Shown here: positions 9,385-18,486 of the stretch, piece by piece | How positions within the stretch are numbered: the first letter of the stretch is position 1 | Layout: each line of letters starts with the position of its first letter | Source: Ruegeria arenilitoris | GTDB lineage: Bacteria > Pseudomonadota > Alphaproteobacteria > Rhodobacterales > Rhodobacteraceae | NCBI RefSeq assembly: GCF_013032855.1 | Contig: NZ_WQDA01000004.1 | Span: 248,001 to 312,000 of the forward strand | DNA: 64,000 bases | Reading direction: 5' to 3' | Program-made: the position numbers and the translations under genes | Notes under the pieces: model-generated | The model's database searches: none | Told to the model about the DNA's origin: nothing | What the model saw: only the letters and a program-made list of their open reading frames with translations

Positions 9385-11279
9385 CAGGCGGCCTCGGTTC
9401 GGATCAGCGCGGACAATTGCGCGCGGGTGAAGGGTTTGCGCAGGACCGGCGCCTTGGCAAGAGCCTGACGGTGCAGCGGGTCATCATAGGGTAGCGAGGT
9501 CATCAGGATCACCGGGATTGGCAGAGCAAGCCGTTCGACCAGATCAATGCCGGTGGCAGCGCCCTCCAGCCGGATGTCCGACAGGATCACCGAGATATCG
9601 TCCAGGCTGGTGGCCAGGACCAGCGCCTCATCCGCCGAGGTCGCCTCGATCACCGACAGGCCCAGATCGACCAGCATGTCGCGGAACTGGTGGCGCAAGT
9701 CGTCGCTGTCTTCGACCAGCAGCGCCAAGCCCGACTGGACAGGCGGAGCGGGCCGGTAGGGCAGCCGCAGCATCACGGATGCGCCCGAGGGCGTATTGCG
9801 CAGTTGCAGGTCTCCGCCTGCCAGCTTGACCGTGTCATAGACCATCGGCAGGCCCAGCCCCGACCCCTTGCTGCCCTTGGTGGTGAAAAACGGGTTGAGC
9901 GCCTTGTCCAGCGCATCCGGCGAAAACCCCGGACCGGTATCGGATACGGTGATTTCCACCCAGATCCGGCCGATCGCATGGGCACTGATGGTAATCTGCC
10001 CGCTGCTGCCGCAGGCGTCGCGGGCGTTCAGCACCAGGTTCAACAACGCGTCCTGCACCATGCCCGGGTCCAGCATCAGCGCCTCGTCCGGCAGATTGTT
10101 GACCACCGACAGCCCCACGCCACGCGGAAGCGAAGGCGAGGCCAGCACGCGCAGATCCTCGAGCAGGCCGCGCATGTCGGTGGCCTGCGGCTGCGGGGTG
10201 CGGTTGCCGGTCATGTCGGCAATGCGGTTCAGCAGCTGCCCGCCGCGTCGTGCGGTCTGCTGGGTTGCGGCCACAAGCTCGGCGGCGTCTTCGGGCAGGT
10301 CCATCTTTTCCAGTTTGGCCTGCATGCCCAGGATGATGGTCAGCAGGTTCGAGAAATCATGCGCCAGCCCGCTGGTCATCTGCGCGGCCATCGCCCGGCG
10401 TCGGGTCTGCTGCAGGGCCACGCGGGCCTGCGTTTCCTCGGTGATGTCCACCGACATGACGTAGACGCCGCCCGTGCCATCGGGCGTGAACGAGACACGG
10501 ATGCGGCGCGAATCCTGATCCTCGGTGAATTCGAACACCGAGGCCTGACCGTCATAGGCCTGTTGCAGATGCGGCCGGACCCGCTCGTAGGCATGCGCGC
10601 CGAGCGCCTGCGAGATGTGCAGCCCGAGGATGTCCGACGGCCGCCCCGGCAGGACCGAACTGAGCCGCCGGTTGGAATAGTCGTACCGCCCCTCGGCATC
10701 CAGATGCGCGATATGGGCGGGCATCATCTCGGTGGTCATGCGGGTGCGCGCTTCTATCTCGGTCAGCTGGCGCTTGGCCTCTTCCAGCGCGCTGATCGTG
10801 GCGGCCAGTTGCCGGTTGGTGGCCGAAAGCTCTTCGGCATGGCTCAGCAACTGGTCCGACAGCTCCTCAGACCGGCTGCGCAGCAGTTCTTCGACCCGCT
10901 TGGTGCTGGTGATGTCGGTATAGACCGCGACCCAGCCACCGGTGGGCAGCGGCGCGCCCTCGATCGAGATCACCTGGCCGTTGGGACGCACGCGCTCCAT
11001 GTAGTGCGGCTCGAACGCCAAGGCCTGTTCGACCCGGACGCTGACCAGATCCTCGACCGATTGATCGTGGCCATATTCGCCCCGGCTGGCCAGAAAATGG
11101 ATCGTGTCGCTGAACAGCGCGCCGGGCTGCACCAGGGCTTCGGGCAGGTCGAACATTTCCTGAAAGCGCTTGTTGCTGACCACAAGGCGCAGCTTGTCGT
11201 CATAGATCGACAGGGCCTGACCGATCAGGTTAAGCCCTGCGGTGGTCATCTCCTTGATGCGCTGTTCGGATATGTCCAA
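9384..11279 (-). CDS. Soluble PAS-domain hybrid histidine kinase
   Basis: 631 residues without a membrane helix, so a cytoplasmic sensor. A PAS domain (about 10-125), a coiled coil (about 130-175) and a second PAS domain (about 170-290) precede a HisKA region with phospho-acceptor His near 307 (LAHDFSN), an ATP lid with DTGPGFS and GSGLGLP, and a C-terminal receiver with Asp near 567 (VILSDIRLEG). The start appears to be TTG at 11279, because GGGAGG lies about seven bases upstream; the next ATG (11249) has its AGGAG immediately adjacent. It is coupled to the downstream response regulator. The terminal receiver may regulate the kinase or relay phosphate. Confidence 0.88.
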   Translation of the reverse strand: MDISEQRIKEMTTAGLNLIGQALSIYDDKLRLVVSNKRFQEMFDLPEALVQPGALFSDTIHFLASRGEYGHDQSVEDLVSVRVEQALAFEPHYMERVRPNGQVISIEGAPLPTGGWVAVYTDITSTKRVEELLRSRSEELSDQLLSHAEELSATNRQLAATISALEEAKRQLTEIEARTRMTTEMMPAHIAHLDAEGRYDYSNRRLSSVLPGRPSDILGLHISQALGAHAYERVRPHLQQAYDGQASVFEFTEDQDSRRIRVSFTPDGTGGVYVMSVDITEETQARVALQQTRRRAMAAQMTSGLAHDFSNLLTIILGMQAKLEKMDLPEDAAELVAATQQTARRGGQLLNRIADMTGNRTPQPQATDMRGLLEDLRVLASPSLPRGVGLSVVNNLPDEALMLDPGMVQDALLNLVLNARDACGSSGQITISAHAIGRIWVEITVSDTGPGFSPDALDKALNPFFTTKGSKGSGLGLPMVYDTVKLAGGDLQLRNTPSGASVMLRLPYRPAPPVQSGLALLVEDSDDLRHQFRDMLVDLGLSVIEATSADEALVLATSLDDISVILSDIRLEGAATGIDLVERLALPIPVILMTSLPYDDPLHRQALAKAPVLRKPFTRAQLSALIRTEAA

Positions 11280-11356
11280 GCCGATCCTCCCCTGGGCACA
11301 GGCCTATCACCAGTTTTCGGGCAGGTGTAGGGGGGCCGGATGCGACCGGTTGGCCC

Positions 11357-12115
11357 CTAGCCGTGTTTGCGGGCGATGATCCAGACGGGGTGATAGGTCA
11401 GGCGCACGCCTTCGGGGCCGGAAAACGCGGCGCGATAACGCGTACTGAAATCGGTCAGGTCGGCGCGGGTCCAGACCTGCGCCGCGCGGCCGTTCACCCC
11501 GGTCTCCCGCAGGTGGCGCAGCACGTCCAACGGCGTGTCGAACCAAAGCGGTTGCCGATCCTGCCAAAGGTCGAGGATTTCAACCTCGGGGCCGATCCCC
11601 GCGGCGAGATCATCAGGGGCGCGCAAGCCGGGGGCGCGGGCGGCCGACCCCAGCGCGGAAAGCTCGGTGTACTGGTCGGGGCCAAATCCCGAAATGGCCA
11701 CCCAGCCTCCGGGTGCAACCTGATGCAGGGCGCGGCGAACCACGGCCGCCGGATCGTCCAGCCATTGGACCGTCGAGGCCGAGGCGATCAGGTCGGGCCG
11801 CGCGGGCCATGTCACATTGCGGATATCGCCGGGCAGGAAATCCGCGCCCCATCGCCGCGCGGTGTCCCGGGCCTCGACCATCAGGTCGTTGAGCGTGGAC
11901 CGGCCGAACGAAAACTGCTGGTGCAGCGCCTCGGTCAGATGGCCGGTGCCGCAGCCGATTTCGAACAGGGTGCCAAACTGGCGGGGCGCCCCGAGATCGA
12001 CCAGCCGCTGCGCCAATGCGCGGGCGATCCGGGCCTGCGGGCCAGCGGCGCAGTGATAGCTGTCGAAGCTGCGGCTGAAACTGCGCCGGATGCGGTCCGT
12101 GGGCATGGCGTTCAT
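11357..12115 (-). CDS. bioC: Malonyl-[ACP] O-methyltransferase BioC
   Basis: 252 residues, class I SAM-dependent methyltransferase with motif I LFEIGCGTGHLTEAL (about residues 48-62) and a later STVQWLDDP typical of BioC. It methylates the free carboxyl of malonyl-ACP so that fatty acid synthesis can build the pimeloyl chain. The ATG at 12115 overlaps the bioG stop as ATGA; the longer frame to 12511 reads through bioG in another frame and is rejected. It is the last gene of the biotin operon. Pairing with BioG, which removes the methyl group, is chemically consistent. Confidence 0.88.
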   Translation of the reverse strand: MNAMPTDRIRRSFSRSFDSYHCAAGPQARIARALAQRLVDLGAPRQFGTLFEIGCGTGHLTEALHQQFSFGRSTLNDLMVEARDTARRWGADFLPGDIRNVTWPARPDLIASASTVQWLDDPAAVVRRALHQVAPGGWVAISGFGPDQYTELSALGSAARAPGLRAPDDLAAGIGPEVEILDLWQDRQPLWFDTPLDVLRHLRETGVNGRAAQVWTRADLTDFSTRYRAAFSGPEGVRLTYHPVWIIARKHG

Positions 12116-12729
12116 GCGAACCACTCCGCCCAGGTCTGCCCCGCCGCGAAAGGCTGGTGCGGGCCAGGAATGCGGCGCACGGTGTCCGATTGGCCCCAGG
12201 CCATTTCCTGCGCAGCCGTCGGCACCACGCGGTCCGAGGCGGAAATCCAGACCTGGTCGAACCCGGGATCGGGCGCAGGTCCGCGCGCTGCGATGGCCCG
12301 AAGTTCTTCGGCCGCGGCGGCAAAATCGATCTCGGGTGCGGCGCCATCCAGCCCGGCACGGCGGCAGAACCGGGCAAAGCTGGCCGCGCTCAGGCCATCG
12401 GCCGTGGCCGCCACCGTCTCGGGTGCGATGCCCCGGACTGCATCCGCCGGAAACAGCGTGCCGTTGACCGCAACCTTGCGGGCGCAGGTCAGCCCGTGAC
12501 CCGCCAGCCAATGCGCAGCCGACGCGACGCCGAAGGAATAGGCCAGCAAGCGGACCGTGTCATAATCGCCGGTTTCGGGCAGGGCGTCATCGAGGTTGCG
12601 ATAGTCGTCAACCAGCAGAACATCCGCCGCCCCGGTCAGGTGCGCAAACGGCGCAGGCCCCAGCGCCCACCCGCCGAACACCAGCGTCAACTGCGCTCCA
12701 CCGTCACGGGTTAACCAGTGCCGCCTCAT
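12112..12729 (-). CDS. bioG: Pimeloyl-[ACP] methyl ester esterase BioG
   Basis: 205 residues, compact alpha/beta-hydrolase of the DUF452/BioG family: LVFGGWALGPAPF near the N-terminus, a nucleophile elbow in LAYSFGVASA, and a His in GPHQPF near the C-terminus. BioG replaces E. coli BioH and hydrolyses pimeloyl-ACP methyl ester, ending BioC-initiated synthesis. The start at 12729 overlaps the bioA stop (ATGA), and its stop overlaps the bioC start. Position and family agree, so the call is firm although BioG sequences vary. Confidence 0.85.
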   Translation of the reverse strand: MRRHWLTRDGGAQLTLVFGGWALGPAPFAHLTGAADVLLVDDYRNLDDALPETGDYDTVRLLAYSFGVASAAHWLAGHGLTCARKVAVNGTLFPADAVRGIAPETVAATADGLSAASFARFCRRAGLDGAAPEIDFAAAAEELRAIAARGPAPDPGFDQVWISASDRVVPTAAQEMAWGQSDTVRRIPGPHQPFAAGQTWAEWFA

Positions 12730-14012
12730 GCGTCGCCCCGCGCCAGTTCGACCATGGCCGCCGTCACCCGGCTCAGCTCGTCGCCCGAGATCACATAGGG
12801 CGGCATACAGTAGATGTTGCGCGCGAAGGGACGCAGCCAGACACCGGTTTCCGGCGCCCGCCGATGCGCGATGCGCGGATCGACCGTGTGCTCCATCTCG
12901 ATCACGCCTATGGCGCCCAGCACCCGCACATCGGCGACGCCGGGCAGGCCGCGCGCCGGTGCCAGCTCGGCCTTCATCTGCGCCTCGATGGCCCGCACTC
13001 GAGCCTGCCAGCCGCCGTCTTCCAGCAGCCCCAGGCTGGCGATGCCGGCAGCGCAGGCCAGCGGATTGGCCATGTAGGTGGGCCCATGCATGAACACGCA
13101 AGCCTCGCTGTTGCCGATGCCATGGGCGACCTGTTCGGTGGTTACCGTTGCGGCGAACGAGATGTGCCCCCCCGTCAACGCCTTGCCCAGGCAGATGATG
13201 TCCGGCGTCACGCCCGCATGGGTGGTGGCAAACAGCTCTCCGGTACGGCCGAATCCGGTGGCGATTTCATCGAAGATCACCAGAACGTCATGGGCCTGAC
13301 ACAGAGCTTTGGCCCGGCGCAGCCACTCGGGGTGATAGAAATACATGCCGCCCGCGCCCTGCACGACCGGTTCAAGCACCAGCGCAGCCAGCCGGTGCGC
13401 TTTGTCCCGCAGCAACTGTTCCAGAGCGTCGAGCCCGTTCTGCGCCGGGTTTTCGGACCAATCGCAGCTCAGGCGAACGGACGGGCGCGGCAGAAAGTGC
13501 TGGATCGACAGCGCGCCGCGGAACAGCCCGTGCATGCCGTTGACGGGGTCGCAGACGCTCATCGCCTTCCAGGTGTCGCCGTGATAGCCACCGCGGATCG
13601 TGGCGAACTCGACCTTGTCGGTGCGGCCATGGGCCATCTGGAACTGCACCGCCATCTTCATCGCCACCTCGATCGAGACCGAGCCGCTGTCGCAATAGAA
13701 GATCCGGTCCAGCCCGTCGGGCAGCAGGGCCACCATCTTGCGGCCCAAATCAATGGCGGGCCGGTGGGTCAGACCGCCGAACATGACATGGGGCATCCGG
13801 TCCAGCTGCTGCTGCATGGCGGCGGTGATCGCAGGGTGACGGTGCCCATGGATGGCGCACCACCACGAGGACATGGCGTCGATCATCTTCACCCCATCCT
13901 CGCGGTACAGATACACGCCCTCGGCCCGGTCGATCAGATGCATCGGGCCCGGGTCGGCCACGTTCGTGTAGGGGTGCCACAGGTGGCGGGCGTCAAATTC
14001 CAGCGGGGTCAC
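12726..14012 (-). CDS. bioA: Adenosylmethionine-8-amino-7-oxononanoate aminotransferase
   Basis: 428 residues, class III PLP aminotransferase. BioA signatures include HLWHPYTN near the N-terminus, [13 protein letters not shown] (about 50-62), the cofactor region [14 protein letters not shown] and the PLP lysine in [10 protein letters not shown]. It converts KAPA to DAPA using S-adenosylmethionine as amino donor. The start is GTG at 14012, overlapping the bioD stop as GTGA; the frame upstream to 14189 lies inside bioD and is discarded. Confidence 0.95.
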   Translation of the reverse strand: MTPLEFDARHLWHPYTNVADPGPMHLIDRAEGVYLYREDGVKMIDAMSSWWCAIHGHRHPAITAAMQQQLDRMPHVMFGGLTHRPAIDLGRKMVALLPDGLDRIFYCDSGSVSIEVAMKMAVQFQMAHGRTDKVEFATIRGGYHGDTWKAMSVCDPVNGMHGLFRGALSIQHFLPRPSVRLSCDWSENPAQNGLDALEQLLRDKAHRLAALVLEPVVQGAGGMYFYHPEWLRRAKALCQAHDVLVIFDEIATGFGRTGELFATTHAGVTPDIICLGKALTGGHISFAATVTTEQVAHGIGNSEACVFMHGPTYMANPLACAAGIASLGLLEDGGWQARVRAIEAQMKAELAPARGLPGVADVRVLGAIGVIEMEHTVDPRIAHRRAPETGVWLRPFARNIYCMPPYVISGDELSRVTAAMVELARGDA

Positions 14013-14629
14013 AGGGCACCTCGGATCGTGTCCATGTCGATCGCCTCGAAGGCGTGAAGCAGGGTGTCGGGTGTCAGAGTCTCGATCCGGCCGAGGCGTC
14101 CCAGGTGGGGCACCTGCGACATCTGGATGATGGTTTGTTCGACCGCGGGCTCGGGGTCGCCGATAAAGGCCACGCCGACCACCGGGCAACCGGCGCCGCG
14201 CAGCGCCATCAGCGACAGGGTCGTGTGGTTGATCGTGCCAAGGGCCGTCCGGGCCACCAGGATCACGGGCGCCTGCCAGCGGGCGAACAGGTCAAGGTAA
14301 TAGGCCTGCCGGGTCAGCGGCACCATGACGCCCCCTGCCCCTTCGACCACCAGCGGGCCATCGGTCTGCGGCAGGGTCAGCCGGTCAAGGTCGATCTCGA
14401 CCCCCTCGGCCTCGGCCGACAGGTGCGGCGAGGCGGGCAGGTTCAGCAGATAGGCCTCGGGCAGGACCGGTTGGCCGGACAGGCGCGCCACGATCTGGCT
14501 GTCGGTTTCGTCCTCAAGCCCCGATTGCACGGGCTTCCAGTACTGCGCGCCAAGGGCCGCGGTCAGCCCGGCGGAAAACACGGTCTTGCCGACGCCGGTG
14601 TCGGTTCCGGTCACGATCACTGTGGTCAT
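14009..14629 (-). CDS. bioD: Dethiobiotin synthetase
   Basis: 206 residues. Residues 8-16 form the P-loop GTDTGVGKT characteristic of BioD, followed by YWKPVQSG and [12 protein letters not shown]. The enzyme closes the ureido ring of dethiobiotin from DAPA, CO2 and ATP. It overlaps bioF upstream and bioA downstream by four bases each, so the operon is translated as a coupled unit. The length is close to the family norm. Confidence 0.95.
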   Translation of the reverse strand: MTTVIVTGTDTGVGKTVFSAGLTAALGAQYWKPVQSGLEDETDSQIVARLSGQPVLPEAYLLNLPASPHLSAEAEGVEIDLDRLTLPQTDGPLVVEGAGGVMVPLTRQAYYLDLFARWQAPVILVARTALGTINHTTLSLMALRGAGCPVVGVAFIGDPEPAVEQTIIQMSQVPHLGRLGRIETLTPDTLLHAFEAIDMDTIRGAL

Positions 14630-15756
14630 GCGGTTCCTGCCTGTTGTTCGGCGATGGCCTCAAACACCGCCGTGATGTCCTGCGCGCCCACGTTGCCGGT
14701 GATCGAGACCCGCAGCCGCGAGCTGCCACGCGGCACGGTGGGCGGGCGGATCCCGCGCACGTCAAAGCCCGTATTTTGGAGGTTCGCCGCGCGATCCATC
14801 GTGGCCGCGTCCGCGCCCACGATGACGGGCATGATCTGGCTGTGAAATCCGATCAACCCGCACAGACGCGCGGCCTCGGCGTGGGCATGGGCCATCCGGT
14901 TGCGCGCGGCCAATGTCAGGCCCGGGTCCTGTCCGACGGCCCGCAACGCGCCCCGCACGATGGCGGCGTCCAATGGCGACGGGGCAGTCGCAAAGATGAA
15001 CGGTCGTGCCCGGTTGATCAGGGTGTCGATCATTTCACGCGGTCCGCAGATCAGCCCGCCGCTGGCGCCCAGCCCCTTGCCGCAGGTGTGCAGGGTCAGC
15101 ACCTCGGCGTCCAACCCATGGGCCAGCCCTTGCCCGTTCGGGCCGAAGACGCCCGTGGCGTGGGCCTCGTCCACCACCAGAACCGCCTGCTCGGCTCGGG
15201 CCAGCTTGGCCAAGGCGGTCAACGGGGCCAAATCGCCCTCCATCGAATAGACGCTTTCGACCGCGATCCAGACCTGGCCCGTGCCGCCTTGCGCACGCCA
15301 GTCGGCCAACACCGCGCGAGCCGCCGAAATGTCGTTATGCGCAAAGCCACGGGTCTCGGCCCGACCCAGGCGCATGCCTTCATGCGCGCTGGCATGGACC
15401 AACTCGTCATGCAGGATCAGATCCCCAGCGCCGGGCAGGGTCGAGAAAATGGCTTGATTGGCCTGAAACCCGCCGCCCATGTACAGCGCCGCCTCGGCGC
15501 CGAAAAAGGCGGCGGCTTCGGCTTCCAGCGCCTCGTGCTCGGGGTGGTTGCCACGCAGCAGGCGCGACCCGCCCGAGCCCAGCGGAACGCCCCGGTCCAG
15601 CGCGTCCTGCGCCGCGCGCTTCAGAACGTCGGACCCGGCCAGACCCAGATAGTCGTTGGATGCGAAATCCAGCCCCGTGCGGGGCGCAAGCCTGCGCAGC
15701 CGATGGCGCGTTTCCAGCACCTTCAGCGCATTGCCCAGCCTTGCGGTCGCTGTCAT
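14626..15756 (-). CDS. bioF: 8-amino-7-oxononanoate synthase
   Basis: 376 residues, alpha-oxoamine synthase fold. Visible markers are [10 protein letters not shown] near residue 31, [16 protein letters not shown], the PLP aspartate region [12 protein letters not shown] and the PLP lysine in [13 protein letters not shown]. It condenses pimeloyl thioester with alanine to give KAPA. The ATG at 15756 overlaps the bioB stop; the longer frame to 15906 runs inside bioB. It is the second gene of the biotin operon. Confidence 0.95.
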   Translation of the reverse strand: MTATARLGNALKVLETRHRLRRLAPRTGLDFASNDYLGLAGSDVLKRAAQDALDRGVPLGSGGSRLLRGNHPEHEALEAEAAAFFGAEAALYMGGGFQANQAIFSTLPGAGDLILHDELVHASAHEGMRLGRAETRGFAHNDISAARAVLADWRAQGGTGQVWIAVESVYSMEGDLAPLTALAKLARAEQAVLVVDEAHATGVFGPNGQGLAHGLDAEVLTLHTCGKGLGASGGLICGPREMIDTLINRARPFIFATAPSPLDAAIVRGALRAVGQDPGLTLAARNRMAHAHAEAARLCGLIGFHSQIMPVIVGADAATMDRAANLQNTGFDVRGIRPPTVPRGSSRLRVSITGNVGAQDITAVFEAIAEQQAGTA

Positions 15757-16733
15757 TCGGCCGCGTCCACGCGGGCCTGGGACTCCGCCTCCATCGGCTG
15801 GATGCCCAGCTTGGCGAACAGGATCGCGTCCTTGCTTTCCTCGGGGTTTTCGGCGGTCAGCAGCGTGTCGCCGGCAAAGATCGAGTTGGCACCGGCAAAG
15901 AAGCACATGGCCTGCATCTCGTCGCTCATGTCGCTGCGACCAGCGGACAGGCGGACATGGGATTTCGGCATCATGATCCGAGCCAGCGCGATGATGCGCA
16001 CGAAATCGATCGGGTCGATCGGCTTGGCGTCAGCCAGCGGGGTGTCGGCCTGCGGCATCAGCATGTTGATCGGAACCGAGTCCGGCGCCTCGGGCAGGTT
16101 GGCCAGCGTCACCAGCATGTCGATCCGGTCCTCGCCGTTTTCGCCCATGCCCAGAATGCCACCCGAGCAGACCTTCATCCCCGCCTCGCGCACGCGGTTC
16201 AGCGTGTCGATCCGGTCGGCGAAGGTGCGGGTGGTGATGACCTCGGGGTAATAACGCTCGGACGTGTCGATGTTGTGGTTGTAATAATCCAGCCCGGCAT
16301 CGCGCAGCTGCACCACCTGGGTGTCGTCCAGCATGCCCAGCGTCATACAGGTTTCCATGCCCATTTCCTTGACGCCCTGAATCATCGCCACCAGTGCATC
16401 CATGTCGCGCGCCTTCGGCTCTCGCCAGGCGGCGCCCATGCAGAACCGGGTCGAGCCGGACTCGCGCGCCTTGCGGGCCTCGGCCAGAACGCGCTCGACC
16501 TCGATCAGTTTCGAGGCGCTCAGCTTGGAGCCGTTGCGCGCGGATTGCGAGCAATAGGCGCAATCCTCGGCGCAGCCGCCGGTCTTGATCGACAGAAGCC
16601 GCGACATCTGCACCTTGTTGGGGTCAAAATTCTCGCGATGTACGGTCTGCGCCCGATACAGAAGATCCATCAGCGGCAGGTCATAGATGGCCTGAGCGGT
16701 TTCGCGGGTCCAGGTGTTCGATGTAGCCGACAT
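15753..16733 (-). CDS. bioB: Biotin synthase
   Basis: 326 residues, radical-SAM enzyme with the cluster cysteines at 54, 58 and 61 ([13 protein letters not shown]) and conserved downstream motifs such as YYNHNIDTS and [10 protein letters not shown]. It inserts sulfur into dethiobiotin. The start at 16733 places the protein at family length; the extension to 16814 would read through the BioR box and lacks a better ribosome site. First gene of the operon, and the gene next to the operator, so BioR repression would act on all six genes. Confidence 0.95.
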   Translation of the reverse strand: MSATSNTWTRETAQAIYDLPLMDLLYRAQTVHRENFDPNKVQMSRLLSIKTGGCAEDCAYCSQSARNGSKLSASKLIEVERVLAEARKARESGSTRFCMGAAWREPKARDMDALVAMIQGVKEMGMETCMTLGMLDDTQVVQLRDAGLDYYNHNIDTSERYYPEVITTRTFADRIDTLNRVREAGMKVCSGGILGMGENGEDRIDMLVTLANLPEAPDSVPINMLMPQADTPLADAKPIDPIDFVRIIALARIMMPKSHVRLSAGRSDMSDEMQAMCFFAGANSIFAGDTLLTAENPEESKDAILFAKLGIQPMEAESQARVDAAE

Positions 16734-16734
16734 T

Positions 16735-16744
16735 TTATAGATAA
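16735..16744 (-). promoter_or_regulatory. BioR operator
   Basis: TTATAGATAA on the plus strand (TTATCTATAA on the coding strand) matches the published alphaproteobacterial BioR consensus TTATMKATAA exactly. It sits one base before the bioB ATG, where bound repressor could block transcription. A bioR gene is not adjacent; the GntR gene at 56 kb belongs to a different pathway. Confidence 0.8.
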
Positions 16745-16774
16745 TTTTTCCCGATGATTCAGATTTACCCGGGT

Positions 16775-16784
16775 TTATCAATAA
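16775..16784 (-). promoter_or_regulatory. Possible second BioR half of a tandem operator
   Basis: TTATCAATAA differs from the BioR consensus at one central position and lies 40 bases centre-to-centre from the exact box, within the 116-base space between bioB and the aspartate decarboxylase gene. Tandem BioR sites would allow cooperative binding. It may equally be part of an AT-rich promoter. Confidence 0.4.
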
Positions 16785-16849
16785 AGCCGAAAAACGCAAC
16801 ATCTGCGATGTCACAGGCGCAGAAAATGACCGTGACCGCTAACGGCGAT

Positions 16850-18466
16850 TCAACCGTGAAGTGGCTTGTTGTTCGCCGCCCGATAGGCCTGCACATAACC
16901 GCGCGCGACCGAACGGACGGCGCAGCCGATCTGGGTGTATGCCTCGTCCGGCAAGTTGGCGAAAGACACCCGGGCGGACCAGTTCGGCGCATCGAAACCG
17001 CTGCCGTTCAGCAGCACGATCCCATAGTCCTCGGCCAGCTTGAACGCGATGTCCAACGGGTGGACGTTCTTCTTGATCCAGTCCACAACCTCTTCGCCGA
17101 CGTATTTGCGCAGCCAGAATTCGAAGTCGATGATGCCGTAGTAGGCATCGTAGTGATCGCCCGGCTGGACCTCGATCCCCAAGGCTTCGGTCAGCAGGTG
17201 GAACCGTCGATGCACCAGTTCGATACAGGCGGTCTGATAGGCTTTCTTTGTGTCGACCAACTCGCAGAGCGAGAACAACGTCATCATGACCTGCTGCGGC
17301 AGGGACAATCCGGCGGTGTGGTTCAGGGCCACATCCCGGCTGTCGGCCACGAGCCTGTCGACGAATTTGATTTCGCTGGGATGCAGGCTGAGCGTGCCGT
17401 AACGCTTGTCGAGCTTCTGCTTGATCTCGGCAGGATGCGCGGCGAGCTTTTCGTCGAAGATATTGTCCTGCGCGACGGCGATCACGCCGAGCCGCCAACC
17501 GGTGCAGCCGAAATATTTCGAATAGGAATAAACACCGATCGTGTTGCGGGGCATGTAGCCCATGACCGAGGTGAAATCATGTACGAAAGTGCCGTACACA
17601 TCATCAGTCAGGACAATCAGGTCCGGCCTGTGGTTCTCGACCAAATCCGCGAGTTTGCGCAGAGAAGCATTGCTAAGGGCCACCGACGACGGGTTGCCCG
17701 GATTGACCAGAAAGAAGGCCTTGACCTTGGGGTCCTTCAGCTTTTCGACTGCAGCATCGGTCAGTTGGAACCCATCTTCCTCGTCCGTTTCCACGTGAAC
17801 GGACTCGAGGCTGTAATCCTCAAGTTCGGGCATTTCGAGGTAGGGCGTGAAGATCGGCGTGCACAGGGCGATCGTGTCGCCCGGGTTCAACAGCCGGTTG
17901 GCCTTGAGCGATTTGAAGATATAGCACATGGCCGCCGTGCCGCCTTCCACCGCAAACAGGTCGAACTGCGCATCGGGACGGTGCCCGGCACACATGGCCC
18001 ACATCAGGTATTCATGGGCGATGGCGGCGTTGTGCTTCAGAATACGGTCGGGAACAGGGTAGTTGTCGCCGATGATCGAGTCCGTCAGTTCGTGCACGAA
18101 TTCGTCAGCGTCGAAACCGAAGGCCCGGATGGCGTGGTCGATCACATCCAAAAGCGTGTCGGCGCCCGGCATCTCGGAATTGGCCCTGCCCCACTCCAAC
18201 AGACGGTCATGGCAACCTGCCATTGCCGGCATCCCCCCAAGGCCCGCCGGATGATTCATGACGCGGCGCGACTCGGTAACGGCAAACTGGCCAAGCGCAA
18301 AGAAAGCTTCACGCGGGCGGGTGGCGACCCAATTGGGATTGCCCCGGCCGGCATTCAAAAAGGCGCTGTTGGATTTGCGCGCCTCGACCGAGGCCAGCTT
18401 AATCAGCTCGTCCTTGATCTGAAAGGGGCTGAGGGCTTCGTAATCGTGCAGCTTCAATCTGTCCAT
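16850..18466 (-). CDS. aspD: Aspartate 4-decarboxylase / aspartate aminotransferase (PLP)
   Basis: 538 residues, longer than ordinary class I aminotransferases (about 400), as expected for bifunctional aspartate beta-decarboxylase (EC 4.1.1.12). Markers are NAGRGNPNWVATRPREAF near the N-terminus, VEGGTAAMCYIF, FFLVNPGNPSS and the PLP-lysine segment YSYSKYFGCTGWRLG. It converts L-aspartate to L-alanine and CO2, consuming a proton. The antiporter gene lies 20 bases upstream on the same strand, so the pair probably forms one transcript, antiporter first. Confidence 0.92.
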   Translation of the reverse strand: MDRLKLHDYEALSPFQIKDELIKLASVEARKSNSAFLNAGRGNPNWVATRPREAFFALGQFAVTESRRVMNHPAGLGGMPAMAGCHDRLLEWGRANSEMPGADTLLDVIDHAIRAFGFDADEFVHELTDSIIGDNYPVPDRILKHNAAIAHEYLMWAMCAGHRPDAQFDLFAVEGGTAAMCYIFKSLKANRLLNPGDTIALCTPIFTPYLEMPELEDYSLESVHVETDEEDGFQLTDAAVEKLKDPKVKAFFLVNPGNPSSVALSNASLRKLADLVENHRPDLIVLTDDVYGTFVHDFTSVMGYMPRNTIGVYSYSKYFGCTGWRLGVIAVAQDNIFDEKLAAHPAEIKQKLDKRYGTLSLHPSEIKFVDRLVADSRDVALNHTAGLSLPQQVMMTLFSLCELVDTKKAYQTACIELVHRRFHLLTEALGIEVQPGDHYDAYYGIIDFEFWLRKYVGEEVVDWIKKNVHPLDIAFKLAEDYGIVLLNGSGFDAPNWSARVSFANLPDEAYTQIGCAVRSVARGYVQAYRAANNKPLHG

Positions 18467-18486
18467 GACTCAAGACCTTTCCAAAA

